Assembly (NCBI GenBank): GCA_024734495.1
Contig: JALMQS010000816.1
Location: 6,101,171 to 6,165,170, forward strand
Origin: Forficula auricularia
Taxonomy: Eukaryota; Arthropoda; Insecta; Dermaptera; Forficulidae
Length of the DNA: 64,000 bases
Direction: 5' to 3'
Shown: positions 35,925-46,784 of the stretch, in pieces
How positions within the stretch are numbered: position 1 is the stretch's first letter
Layout: each line of letters opens with the position of its first letter
Notes under the pieces: generated by a model
Told to the model about the DNA's origin: nothing
The model's input: the letters and a program-made list of their open reading frames with translations, nothing else
Database searches by the model: none
Position numbers and translations under genes: made by a program

Positions 35925-36235
35925 TTGTATTCGGACAAACCCCTGTAGAATAAAGTTTTAAATTTTTAATTTGTCCTGCAAATATCAATTTTGAAATTTT
36001 TCCCACTTCTCAAATCATAACAACCCCCTACATTTGTATATTTTAATTTTTCTAATAAATATTTTGGTGCTAAATTGTTCCTTATTTTAAAGATCCTAAT
36101 TATTGAATTACAATAGATAGTCTCCTTAACATTGAGAAAATTGAGTGTATTTAGCATGTTATTAATACTGGTGTTTCTATTACATTTCAAGATTATTCTC
36201 ATGCACACATTTTGTTTTAATTGTAATTCTTTAAG
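35925..36235 (-). mobile_element. LINE RT C-terminal fragment, second family
   Basis: The minus strand encodes MRIILKCNRNTSINNMLNTL, then CNSIIRIFKIRNNLAPKYL and later TLFYRGLSEYNKVP. This is the typical post-thumb region of Jockey/CR1-type RTs ('...FKIRNGLxPxYL...SLFYKGLxxYN'). It lies tail to tail with the preceding LINE. Confidence 0.75.
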
Positions 36236-36539
36236 TATAAAATCTTTAAGACTAATTTAATTCAATTAAATCTACTACTTAAAATAATATCTTACATGAC
36301 TCTTATTATAAATTATCATAACATTTTCACTATAAATGTTTAAATAGAAGGACACTTCCACTTGTTTAATATTAGAAGGTAATTCAATGATCTTTTGAAG
36401 CATTTCTTTAAACTTTGTTTAGGGAACCTGTTGGTCACGATACTGGAAAGGTAAATGCTAAACATCAACAAGTTCTCTTAATTCCAACTGACAAAAACAT
36501 CAATTAGGCTTATCATTTTTTTGTATAAGGAGTTATTGT

Positions 36540-36830
36540 CTAATGGCAGAATAGGTGACCTCGTCTAGAGCAGGACCTCGCGCGAAACCATTAAATTATC
36601 TCTGTTTGAGTCTATTGAGTGGCTACTAGGCTGGTTGGGTGATTAATCGGCCAGAGAGAGGACGTATTTGAGCGTTTGGCAAACGAGTGTGAGAAAGAAG
36701 ATTACAAGCAAGGCCGTTCGGATTACGAGTAAGGCTTTCAGCTTTCAGACAGGTTGACCAGCAACGAGTCGCGCCCTTCGCCTGCTCCCTCCAACATTTC
36801 GGTTCCGGATTTTTATTTCATTGAACTTAC
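36540..36830. other. GC-rich unique patch (possible 5' UTR exon or promoter)
   Basis: About 48-50% GC with no sustained ORF. It contains 'gaggacgtatttgagcgttt' and 'cagcaacgagtcgcgccctt'. It is not repeated elsewhere in the window, so it may be host sequence. Confidence 0.3.
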
Positions 36831-36894
36831 TCTTAGATCAACGTTCCCTCTCATTTCCAAAGATACTAACAATTACACAACTATGAAATAATAG

Positions 36895-37395
36895 TTTAAT
36901 AAATATAATATTAAAATACCAATAACACCATGGTTTGAAATTATAAAAACATTTAGAAGGCTAACAGTTCATATCATAAGACTTAGAATTGGACATTCAC
37001 TGACACCTGAATACCTTCACAAATTCGGTCTTAGATATAACCCTTATTGTGAGTGTAATCAAACATCCATAGGGGATGTTAATCATATCTACCTACAGTG
37101 CAAAAACAATAGTGTTAAAATAAATAAATTTTATATAAACATTCAATATAATATTCTTCTCTCGTATATTCCTGAAGATTCAATAATAGCAAAGTTCGTG
37201 ATTCAACATATAATAGCTATTAAAAAAATTTAATGTAATATATAAATCTAATTAATTTAATATATAAATGTAATCAATGTAATATATTTAATGTAATATT
37301 TAATGTAATATATTATAAAACTATATAACTACATTTCACTGGCCAAAATGATCTATACGGATCGAGGCCAACAGGGGGGGGGGGGGGGCGGAGGA
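36895..37395 (+). mobile_element. LINE C-terminal domain with zinc-knuckle-like motif
   Basis: Open from 36895 to TAA at 37231. It reads IIRLRIGHSLTPEYLHKFGL then CECN...DVNHIYLQC, i.e. the RLRxGH block and a CxC-H-C cluster found at the C-terminus of Jockey/R1/I-like non-LTR elements after RNase H. The 3' UTR runs to 'ggatcgaggccaacag' and a G14-15 run at 37374-37389. The upstream part is lost. Confidence 0.8.
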
Positions 37396-37868
37396 AAAAA
37401 TATATTAAAAATCAATAGTTTCAGTGGAATACAAAAATTTCTTATTTATGTGAAGAATTCAATGTGGTTGTCTTCTGCTTGATGCAAATAAACATATATT
37501 ATAGGTAAACGAAATATATAATCTGTTTTTTCTCATCAGTTCAAATATCCTAATGGAGTGGGTAAATCCGTATTGTTTATAAACTAATTGTTTCTTAAGT
37601 GATCAGAATCCTATCTCAACAATACGAATTAATGCTTTATTGGGCTTGAATTTAAATGTCTAAAACGTGGAGGAAAATTATTTTCAATTATGTAAAATAA
37701 GTCTTGTGGTCGAGGATGAGAGTTTTAAAAAGAATTTTATTTCCAAAAATCCCTTTTGGGGCTTGTTTACATAGACTTATTAAATTTATTTGTTGAAGAA
37801 ACTTTACAATAACATTTTTGAAAGATTTTAAGTACAATTATTAAGTATAACGTATAGATAAACGTTAT

Positions 37869-38100
37869 TGTCGGTGATTTGGATAAATCCCGAATTTAAG
37901 TAAACAGTAACGTATTGAGTTGAATTGAATTGTGTTGTCGGTGATTTAAATAAATCCCGAATTTAAGAGAAGGGCTTTTGGGCAGAGCCTCCGGCGGATT
38001 CAATGCAGCAAAAATGTTCAACGAGTTAGCAAGGGGACGGCTTATATATAGAGAACATACTGCACTGTCAGCGATATGACTGACGTCATGGAAAGTGCTT
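37869..38100 (+). promoter_or_regulatory. Promoter-like region, possible solo LTR
   Basis: A 32-bp direct repeat starting TGTCGGTGATTT lies at 37869 and 37936. Further on, TATATATA (38043-38050) stands about 27 nt upstream of TGTCAGCG, an initiator-like motif (A at 38070), and TGACGTCA (38081-38088) is a perfect CRE palindrome. The TG start and TATA box fit an LTR, but no CA end or internal region was identified. It may be a host promoter. Confidence 0.4.
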
Positions 38101-39540
38101 ATGTGTGCAGGATATACGACTATAACTTGTATAATTTATAAATTTTTTTCTGCTCGTGGATTTGAATTCCGAAAAAATTGTTGTATTTCCAAAAAGATTA
38201 GATATTGGTCTTTTTATAACTTCAGAAAATCGTTTCTTTTTTTTTCACTTGATTTTGGAGATTTTCACGTAATATCATGGGAAAAACAAACAAACAGACA
38301 GGTCTTTCAAGAAATAAATTTTGAATTATATTATATTTAAATTTATTACTATGACTTATCTACTCTCCAGCTTCTTACGAAGATTTCTTCCCACTATCTA
38401 CAAAATTTATGGAGAGTGTATCGAATTGAAACAAACTTCTTCTTGACAATTCACAATTTTTAATTTCATTAGTGAATTCATTAAATTAACCATTTTTGAA
38501 TAATTTTGATAGGATAAAAAAGTAATATTAGATCAACTTTCGTAGTTTTTCGGAAATTTTTTAGAAAATACTTTTTTATTCGCTACTACCATGTCACAGA
38601 AGTTTCTCCATTTCACTCTTATTCCCCATTTATAAATTAAATAGCTAAAATTTACAAAAAAAAAAAAAAAAAAAAAAAAATTAAATAAAAAATAATAGAG
38701 AGTGCTAGAATTCAAAATGCAATCCTAAATATAAATTAGATCTATCCTAATGACATAGAAAATGAAATAATATCTTCTGAACAAGATACCCTTAAATTAT
38801 TTTTCCCTATTTTCACTCAACTATTATATATAATTTTCCGTATATTTTACTACTTTTATCATAATAAAATTCTATTTTTGCATTTTCCACGCTAATACCC
38901 ACGGATTTTTTCTAAAATTTAACTGGGGAGTTGATTAACACCCATTTCATGGTCCAGCTTCTCTTGTACACTGTGAATAAGTCACAACAAATTTTTCCCT
39001 AAAAATTAATTTATCGAATAATATTGTATTAAAATTTATCTAAATTAAATAAACCAAATGACGATATATAAAGAGTAAAGCGTTTTCAAAAATCATTCAA
39101 GCGGATTATTTAATACTGAGTTTATTAATGCCTAGATATTGTCTTAAATATTGCCTCTTTTAAATAATAATTTCAAATTAAATCATTTTAATTATGACAA
39201 GTTCTTTACATTAGTAAAATTTAATGCATGCTTATAGAAAACATCTATTCAAATATATATTTCCTTAATAAACTTGTCATTTGCCGTTGCTTTCTATAAA
39301 AGAAAAATTACATTCAACATCTTTATGAGTTTGTCTCCTCCATCATTAAAAATCTAAATAAGAATATATATTATTTATTCTTTAATCACTTTAATTTAGT
39401 GAATTCATTTTGCACAGATCCTTTTGTATATTTAATCAAGTGTTGTAGTAAATGTTTTTATTCAGTTTAAAATAAAGACTCCCTCGTGGACATAGCAAAT
39501 TATTTTAATATATCGATATATTGATATATCGAAATTAGCT
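38101..39540. other. AT-rich, no recognisable gene
   Basis: An open frame at 38095-38340 lacks any domain. A long A run sits at about 38657-38681. Tandem 'atatcgatat' repeats begin at 39510. Confidence 0.4.
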
Positions 39541-39544
39541 ATAA

Positions 39545-39795
39545 CTTATATCGAGATGATATATCTGTATATATATATATTATTTATTTGTTTGAGACTA
39601 TCATTTCGAAGACTTTTAATTCTAAGCTCACCACCAGTGAAGGAACATTAAATTTTCAATATCCATACGATATTGACTCCATGAAAAACAACATTTATAA
39701 TTAAAAAGGCTGATGATGAAGACAAAGTCTTCGAAATTATAGATTCAAACAAATAAATAATATATATATATACAGATATATCTTCTCGATATATA
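39545..39795. mobile_element. Palindromic element with hammerhead core
   Basis: Outer arms: 39547-39613 ('atctgtatatatatatatta', 'tttgtttgagactatcat', 'ttcgaagac') pair with 39721-39793 ('gtcttcgaaat', 'attcaaacaaataaata', 'atatatacagatatat'). The centre (39614-39709) is unique. The right arm carries a hammerhead core on the + strand; the left arm keeps only its 3' half on the minus strand. Confidence 0.75.
39710..39746 (+). ncRNA. Hammerhead-like ribozyme core
   Basis: CTGATGA (39710-39716), extra T, a perfect 6-bp stem II GAAGAC/GTCTTC with loop AAA (39718-39732), and GAAA (39733-39736). Compared with 57447-57439, the position that should be U16.1 is A here, so the cleavage triplet is broken. 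The inverted partner at 39591-39612 still has the intact 'GATAGTC'. Confidence 0.7.
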
Positions 39796-40591
39796 TGTGT
39801 GTATGTTTTTTGCATCAGGCAGAGGACCCTCTTTGTTTCTCTTTATGATTCAACAACTCTGCTTCTCTCGCCAGAACAAAAACTTTTCTATTATATAACT
39901 TATATACGATATATCGATATTTTTTATCAATTTGTTAATTAATTAATTTTGTTTGGATGTTTTGGTAAAAAACTTCCAAATTTATAATTTTGGAGGCATG
40001 ATTAATTGCTTATTTGTAACCTACGACTGCGAGAAACAATAAAGATCTATTATCTATTGGTTTAACTAGATACATCGAGCACAGAAAGACACAAAAAATG
40101 TGCCAGTGTTCCCAGATCGAATCTGAAAGAATCAGTAGAAAATCGTTAATTTTAGCAGTAGATAAACACAACAGATGACTTAATTAATAATTATTAATAA
40201 TGTTTCATGCGTTAAAAAATGTTAGATAGTAAAAAAATTCATATTGAAAATAAAAACTAACATTTACCTTAAAAAATGTTATATAAATTAAAAAAAAAAC
40301 TAAATTGGAGTAAAATAAAATGAAATATAATATAATCCAATTTATTATGATGAAGTGGATAATGCGGGAAATGAAAATGAAGAGGAGGACGATGATGAAG
40401 ATCAATTTATTATGATGAATTTTTTTAAATAATCAATACTTTAAAATTAAAAAAAGAAAAATCCGAAATATGATATGTCTATCGTTGATTTACAATGTCT
40501 GCTTTTAATTATTTAAATATTATTTAAATAATACTTTCTTAATGTGTTTACTTTTTGTATTATTATAAATAAAAATTATATTGTTCTAGTA

Positions 40592-40906
40592 CAGTGATGG
40601 CGAACCTATGACACCTGTGTCAATGGTGACACATTAAGCCATTTTGGGTTACAGGCATCGTTTTACGGTCTTTGGTCAAGAAGAGTCAGCAGAGGTTGGA
40701 TTTAATTAACTAAGTCATTAGTGTAAAGAATAATTTTGTTTTTGTTTTTAAATAAATAAATATATCAAAAATATGTTTGTTTTTTTTTTACTAGGTCTGC
40801 AACTATCACCAAATTATGAATATTTATAGATGTGACACGACACCCGAGTTAAGTCAGTTTTTTTCCAAATTTTGGCACACCAAACTCAAAAAGTTCGCCA
40901 TCACTG
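40592..40906. mobile_element. hAT MITE with perfect 8-bp duplication
   Basis: 315 bp. Starts CAGTGATGGCGAACCTATGA and ends AAAGTTCGCCATCACTG. It is flanked by TTCTAGTA at 40584-40591 and 40907-40914, an identical 8-bp target-site duplication as hAT transposases make. No transposase inside. The open frame spanning its right end is coincidental. Confidence 0.95.
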
Positions 40907-41109
40907 TTCTAGTATTGGGTTTTTTTTCGCCTACAATACATGACATAAATTTTTATTTTTTTGAGTTTAGAGTATCTAGTCGATTATTTAATAGTTGTGA
41001 TGTTGTGAAATAAAAAATTCGTATAAAATTGTGCAATTAAAAAATTGCAGTAGTTTTTGGTATTTGCAAGTGAAAAAAAATTCTGATATATTTTTCTATA
41101 TAAATATAA

Positions 41110-41196
41110 CGCAAGGCATATATCGATATTCGATATATATCAAAGGAGTATATCGATACTTATATATCGATATATTTAGGAAATATATCGATATAA
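41110..41196. repeat. ATATCGAT-rich simple repeat
   Basis: Irregular repeats of 'tatcgatat' up to the start of the next Helentron-like element; they resume as 'aatcgatatatcg' right after it (42011). The element may have inserted into a (TATCGA)-type microsatellite, or carry it. Similar sequence is at 39510-39560. Confidence 0.6.
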
Positions 41197-42012
41197 AATA
41201 AGCTGACGTGTTCTGATGTGGCCATCCACTTGACTTTACCATACAACCTGGCCCCTCACTTACATTAATATTTAATAAAATTATTTATAATCATGTAGGG
41301 GAGGGGGTTTAGTTTTTGCATTTTTAAACTCCTAGGGGCACACTGATTATGTATACAAAATTTGGTTGAGTTTGGTAAATGGCCAACATTTTCATTTTTT
41401 GACCCTCCCCCCATTTCGGTCGGTTAGTTTTTGCATTTTTAGACTTCTGGGGACCCACTGATTATGTATACAAAATTTGATTGAGTTTGGTAAATGGCCA
41501 AGATTTTCATTTTTGGACCCTCCCCCATTTTGGGCGGTTAGTTTTTGCATTTTTAGACTTCTAGGGGTCCACTGATTATGTATACAAAATTTGGTTGAAT
41601 TTGCTCAAACGACCTAGATTTTTAATTTTTAACCCCCCTCCACCCCCCTTAATTTTGGGTCGATATGCACCAAAATCTAATCAGCTCTTAATCTCAATGG
41701 ACCAAAACTACGTGTGAAATTTGGTTTCGATATTCACACTAGTTTTTGAGCTAGCTCGTCCACAAATTTGGTAACGCACAGACTAACTAACAGACATTTT
41801 GACAAAACAATTATTATCTCAAAAAATATAATTTTTTCGATGTTCACTTATTAGAACTTTTTTGTAGAGCGAAAAGCCATAGTTTCGCTCAATTTTTTTA
41901 ATCGAAATAGTTTAAGCTGTTTTTGAGATATTTTGGAAAAAAGAAGGAAAAAACACTTTTTTCATGCACGATTACAATACTTGACCATACTCTGTATGGT
42001 AAAGTAAAAATA
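41197..42012 (+). mobile_element. Helentron/DINE-like element (family A), copy 2
   Basis: The cleanest uninterrupted copy. 5' 'agctgacgtgttctgatgtg' with ACTTTACCATACA at 41235-41247. Three to four internal units of about 115-120 bp (each with 'ctgattatgtatacaaaatt') follow, then 'gactaactaacagacatttt'. The 3' hairpin CCATAC-tct-GTATGG is at 41984-41998, with outer pairs TACTT/AAGTA. No ORF. Confidence 0.75.
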
Positions 42013-43070
42013 ATCGATATATCGTTGCCATCCCTACTCTTGGATAAAGAAGAAAGAGGAAATGGCGGTTATTGTTTTTATTAGCATTTGCCGTGGAGTA
42101 TTCGTTCTTCTCACCATCAGCTCGTCCCTTTTGCAAAAGCATATTTCAGTATTTGCTAATCTTTTCTACTTGACTCAACTCGACATCCTTATTAAGGTCG
42201 ATCTTTTGCTTTTTGCCCAACAAGAATAGATAAATCTGGTTATAAACTTGAGAACAATTTAACAACAGCTAAATTATCCTGCGTATTGTGCAATGGCAAG
42301 CCAACCTGTCAAGAAAAGGAAACAATTGAAATGATCCGACTTAGTGAGTGGATAATAGTGAAAGAATCGGCCAATTTCATGGATGAGTTGAAAGCAAATT
42401 TGAATTTATGATTTGCCGATTCGAAAAGAGAAAAACAATTATTATTTCATTAAATTTATTACATTATAGTGTAGGAATTTTAGAATTTTAATTAACATTT
42501 TTTTATATAAATTATTAAATTCTCTATTCGGGTAAAAATGATTAATTATAACTGAAAAATTCATTAAACTTTAAAATTTTGGAACATTTGCTCTAAGTAT
42601 AATCCATTTTTGAATGTTGAAGTGTTCCCACGGTAATTTCTAAAAAAAAATCATTTTTCAAATGGAAATCTCAATTGCATGAAAAACGCTACGCCTTAGA
42701 GATAGTCAACCAAACATACATTTTATCTATTTTAGCCACTCACATTAAAGGCTGATTTGTAAATTTCCGGTTAAACTGCTTGATATATTTGACTGTCAGC
42801 TAAATTAACTAACTGTCATATAAGTATTCAACCACCAAATATACATCCGAAAATGGCCGCATTTTTACTTATTTTAACTCCATGGCAGAAGCGGCGGCAT
42901 TTCAACTTTTTCTAAAGTGGCGAAGGGGAAATAATTTTTAAATATTATGTAGATATTTAAAACTTTATATTGACAAAAATTTCAGATGTTTATTTTTGTG
43001 ATTTATTAACAATAACATTAATAAAAAGTAACTTAGACAAATCAACTTTTAAACGTTAGTTTTAAATATT
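42013..43070. other. No recognisable gene
   Basis: 42020-42420 is somewhat GC-richer ('ctcaccatcagctcgtccct', 'gaaagaatcggccaatttca') without a convincing ORF or splice sites; the rest is AT-rich. Confidence 0.4.
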
Positions 43071-43072
43071 TT

Positions 43073-43373
43073 CTTAAAGCAATTTGAACCGCGAAAGTTA
43101 AATAATGTTATCATTAATTTCTTATATTAATTCTACATTTAGAAAATTATTTTATTATTTTTTGAAAAGGGAAAATGAAATGAGCACCCGACAAGATTCG
43201 AACCCGTGTCTCTCTCCTTTAGCCGAAGGGCGTCTTACCGACTATGCCACGGATGATCCTGCCAGGAAAGGTGCTCTTTGGCTAAAAAAATAATAAAATA
43301 ATTTTCAAATGTAGAATTATCATAAGAAATTATTGATTACATTATTTAACTTTTACGGTTCAAATTGCTTTAA
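43073..43373. mobile_element. Hairpin element carrying a tRNA-like core
   Basis: Long TIRs: 'caatttgaaccgcgaaagtt' (43079-43098) with 'aacttttacggttcaaattg' (43349-43368), 'attctacatttagaaaatta' with its inverse. The core 43182-43276 is bounded by GAGCACC and GGTGCTC. Split parts of another copy are at 60263-60318 and 61528-61606. Confidence 0.75.
43182..43276 (-). pseudogene. tRNA-derived sequence within hairpin element
   Basis: On the minus strand: A box TGGCATAGTCGG (complement of 43238-43249) and B box GGTTCGAATCT (complement of about 43193-43203). A TCATCCG segment pairs with CGGGTGC as a 6-of-7 acceptor-like stem. The D stem and anticodon loop are poor and there is no standard T33, so it is not a working tRNA gene. 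Internal pol III promoter boxes are intact. Confidence 0.6.
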
Positions 43374-43495
43374 AAAGGTAACTTGGTTAAAGAAAAAAAA
43401 ATACTAATTTAGCTTAAAATTTTTTATTTTTAATTGAAGTTCAAAGAAATGTGCACCAAATAATTACAAATAACAAAAACTAATCAAAGTTGTAC

Positions 43496-43525
43496 GTTTC
43501 GTTGATCTATTTCGAACTTCATCAG
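43496..43525 (-). ncRNA. Hammerhead-like core
   Basis: Minus strand: CTGATGA (43525-43519), extra A, GTT/AAC stem II with 11-nt loop, GAAAC (43500-43496), then GTAC. ACGU could be a loopless stem III with GUA as triplet, but stem I does not pair. Core only. Confidence 0.45.
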
Positions 43526-43539
43526 AATCAATTTTTTTA

Positions 43540-43824
43540 CTTTACCATACGGAGTATCGTAAAGTATTATAATGGTGCCTGAAAATAGTCTGTTTTTACT
43601 TCTTATTTTCGAAATATCTCAAAAATAATAATAATTTTAATATTTTTATTTTTATTTATTTATTCGAGATTCTTTAGCCTACCCCTTGGGAAATAATTTT
43701 AATAAAAAATAACTTAGCTAATTCACCGTTGAGACCATGGGTTCCGTAGACTTTACCTGAGGGCCCTTTGAGACCGATTACAATACCAGTACTTTATATC
43801 TGCTTCGCATGGATAAAGTAAAAA
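43540..43824. mobile_element. Two Helentron-like 3' ends, convergent fragments
   Basis: 43540-43635 is a family-A 3' end read on the minus strand (ACGATAC-tcc-GTATGGT hairpin at about 43557-43573). 43730-43824 is a family-B 3' end on the + strand ('gagaccatgggttccgtag', then 'gcttcgcatggataaagtaa'). Both are 3' terminal stubs. Confidence 0.6.
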
Positions 43825-43900
43825 TTACTAACTGCTTACCTAATTGTTTAAATTATGATAACAAATTCAAAAAAATATTATTTTTGTGATGCATGAATTA

Positions 43901-44114
43901 ATGGAGTCAGGTTGGCCAAGTGGTTAAAGTGGATGGCTTTAATCAAGGTAGCGCGGGTTCAAGACCGACTCCGTGCAAATATTTGACTGGCTATAATCTG
44001 ATTCCTTCAGGGGAAGGCACTGGGAAACCACTCCAGGAAAATTACAATGGATAGGATACTCTCCATAGTAATCGCCGACGCTCGTAATCTAGTATGGTAC
44101 TTGAAGAAGAAGAA
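43901..44114 (+). mobile_element. tRNA-headed SINE with (GAA)n tail
   Basis: The head has A box TGGCCAAGTGG (43913-43923) and B box GGTTCAAGACC (43956-43966), 33 nt apart, with GGAGTC at the start complementary to GACTCC at 43966-43971. The body contains 'ctgggaaaccactccaggaa'. The tail is GAAGAAGAAGAA (44103-44114). The tail equals that of the RTE-type LINEs at 50140 and 50889, so RTE machinery probably mobilised it. Confidence 0.8.
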
Positions 44115-45175
44115 TATTGAATTAATAATTTACATATCTTCATCTTCAAGAAACTTATAAAATTACATTTCTCCAGGTGGGTTCGCTATTTTTATTCCTA
44201 TTTTATCAATATTTGATATTTTACTTACTAATTTAACGAATGAGATATAGCCAAGAAACCTGTTTTGTGTATGGGCAAGGGATCCCGGAGAGTATCAATT
44301 AACATAAAAATATCATTCATTCATTGTAATCTTAAAATAAAAGAATATTGTTTTCTACCATTATAAATACATTGACCTTTAAGAACTTTTTCATGAGATG
44401 AACGGACCGCTATCTCTCAAGAAAAAGTTGATGTCCCTTAGACAGAACTCTTTTCATTTATACTAAGTGATAAGAAAAGATTCGATTATTTTTTTATTAT
44501 TAATAGACAGCGACTTACATCTTTTAAGATTCCGACTGACATTATTTCTAATTACTTGTCAAATCATCCTTTTCTAACAAATCTCTTGGCCAACTTTTGT
44601 TCTTCCGGTTTCTTCTGTTTCAAAGTAATCGAGGACTTAGGGTCTTCATTTTCATATTTATTTCTTGTTTTCAGCAGCAGCCAGCCTATCAGTCTTTAAC
44701 AAGAGCTAGGGAAGTCATCTGGAAGCTTCCACATTAACATCTCCTCCATATGGATATATAATTCAAAGATCAGTAAGACCCTTTTTATTAATCAAATCAA
44801 CTGTAATAAGAGAAAAGTGTACAACCACAAAGACATAAGTCTAGTTTAAACATCGAGTTTAAAATTGTCCAAAATCAGTAGGGTGTCAAATAAACAATTA
44901 CACATGTAATCAAAAGTCAGAGTACAAAAAAAATAAAATCATATTATTATGACACTAAAAGCTAAATTTTCTAATAGATTTGATGAAATCTTTTTACTTT
45001 ATTTATTTCTCATGGCCTAAGTCTGATGATGAAGAAACATTAGAATTAATATGCTGTGTCCTATGGTATATAGCATGTAGATTTCATCAGTAACAGAATT
45101 ATGGACCTATCTTCGAAATGTAAAGCTACCTAAGAGTTGGAGAATAAGCTGAATCCATAAACTAACCAAAAATAG
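44115..45175. other. No recognisable gene
   Basis: AT-rich; 44560-44760 is slightly GC-richer. CTGATGATGAAGAAAC at 45021 looks like a hammerhead core but has no room for stem II (see rejected list). Confidence 0.4.
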
Positions 45176-45177
45176 GT

Positions 45178-45437
45178 TAAAGTAAAGAAAATTTTGAAAA
45201 TTTTTAGAAACTTTTTAAAATTTTAAATATAATAAACTAGGTAGGTTTCAAAAAATACAACTCACGCTAGTGTCCTTTGGGAACTCCTGAAGATGGGCTT
45301 ATACCCCGAAATATATATAGAGTCGTGCTAAACAAGCATCTGATCTTTTATTTTTGTGAAACCTACTCGTACCTAGTATTTTATATTTTAAATTTTAAAA
45401 AGTTTCTAAAATTTTTCAAAATTTTCTTTACTTTATT
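45178..45437. mobile_element. Palindromic element with hammerhead (GTAGGTTTCA family)
   Basis: Left arm 45178-45254 ('agaaactttttaaaatttta', 'actaggtaggtttca') pairs with right arm 45351-45437 ('tgaaacctactcgtacctag', 'aaaaagtttctaaaattttt'). The middle holds a + strand hammerhead. A second, left-truncated copy is at 49015-49215. Confidence 0.8.
45282..45330 (+). ncRNA. Hammerhead ribozyme candidate (CUGAAGA core)
   Basis: Stem I 5' strand ACTC (45283-45286), CTGAAGA (45287-45293; position 7 is free in the consensus), extra T, stem II GGG/CCC (45295-45297 with 45305-45307), GAAA (45308-45311), AUAUAUAU as stem III (45311-45318), A17, then GAGT (45320-45323) completing a 4-bp stem I. The cleavage triplet would be AUA. 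A downstream TGCT-aaaca-AGCA hairpin could provide loop contacts. Confidence 0.6.
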
Positions 45438-46437
45438 TAAAATGTTTCACCAAGAACCCACACCATTCTCCCTTAACAAAACCAAAATAGGTTGTTCAAA
45501 GTTATACCACAGGATACTCTTACAAGGTTTTGTGATATTCACCTATTACAGTTATTAAAGTATTAATCGTCAACAAAAAGATAGGTAGTTAAGAGAATGT
45601 TCAAAATAATTAAATTCAGTTCACATTATTAGAGAGAACTGACTTGACAAAATATTGAAACAAATAGAAAACTGACGGAAGATGTAGCAATCACAAATCA
45701 AAATAGTGGTACGAAAGATTGAAACAACCCAGAACTCATGGGAGAAACTAATCTTTTGTCAAATGAAGATAAAAAAGGGCTTAAGTAGGGGTATGTATAT
45801 GATAAAGCGATATATTTTGGGCCTGTGATACTTTTTATTTTGTACCTTTTATCTGTGTACTATATGTACCTACATTGTAAATTAGACCAAGAGCCAGGAC
45901 GATTTAACCCATTAAAATCTGAGACACATTGTTATGAATCCAAGTACTAGTACAAAATTCTTAAGTATCGCATTTTAACAGATACAGGCTCATATGGGAG
46001 TAACGGGAGAATTCCCGGTAGGCCCGTCTAATCATCATCCATTTGTCAAAAGTCGAATTAATTCGTTTTCCCCTTAACTTTTTCTGACCCAGACCAACTC
46101 TCGTAAATTTTATATGTTGTCAATTTATTATGGTAGATATCAGAGAAGTATTAAAATTTCATTTACTCGTGTGTATTTTACAAAGATTTATTCCAATAAC
46201 CAGAAAACTATCGTATATAAAATATTTATTAAAAGGAATTTTTTTAATCTATGTGTATTTTAGTTCGAGCTTACATTTATTAAGATAGATTTAGTTTTAA
46301 TAGCAAGAGGAATCGAAAACAAACTCCGACTTGTTTGATCAAATTGGAATAGATTTTTCTATCGGATACTTATAAGAGTTCCCTTTTAACTATTAAGTGT
46401 TTCTACAATAACTATATATTACAATTATTTATTCCAG

Positions 46438-46580
46438 GTCCAAGGTCCACATCCTATGCTTCCTTGGGCACTTGCCACTACGGGTGAGAGCCCCAGCAAC
46501 CCAAAAGCGACACTCTCCAGCAAGGATTCGCTCCAGTCAGCACGTTCCAGAGATAGTGCTCTCACCCACACGTCTTCCAG
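46438..46580 (+). CDS. Internal exon of unidentified gene
   Basis: 143 nt, about 57% GC, between acceptor 'caattatttattccag' and donor CTTCCAG/gttaga. The first frame is open: VQGPHPMLPWALATTGESPS then NPKATLSSKDSLQSARSRDS, ser/thr-rich and low-complexity, as in linkers of large scaffold or channel proteins. The second frame is also open; the third has a TGA. The length is 3n+2. The best host-gene evidence in the window. No homologue was recognised. Confidence 0.7.
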
Positions 46581-46755
46581 GTTAGATTTTTAGTATTTTA
46601 TTAAATATTAAATAGAAATTCAGAAATAAGGAGGACATTATGATTCAATAATCTTTCCTAATTTTGTATCAAAAATTTGTTTTAATTAGATGTGACAAAT
46701 CAGAGGAAAAAAGGAACAAATAAATACCGTGTTAAAACATGCGATCAATTTTAAC

Positions 46756-46784
46756 GTTTCGCCAATTTATTGTGGCTTCATCAG
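46756..46784 (-). ncRNA. Hammerhead-like core in Penelope pLTR
   Basis: Minus strand CTGATGA (46784-46778), extra A, GCC/GGC stem II with 10-nt loop, GAAAC (46760-46756), then GTTAAAATTG. Stem I pairing is not evident. Penelope-like elements are known to carry hammerheads in their terminal repeats. Confidence 0.55.

Noticed and set aside
43182..43276. Functional tRNA gene
   Set aside because: A and B boxes are good, but the D stem and anticodon loop do not form properly and position 33 is not T; better called tRNA-derived.
45021..45040. CTGATGATGAAGAAAC as another hammerhead core
   Set aside because: Only four bases lie between CTGATGA and GAAA, too few for any stem II hairpin.
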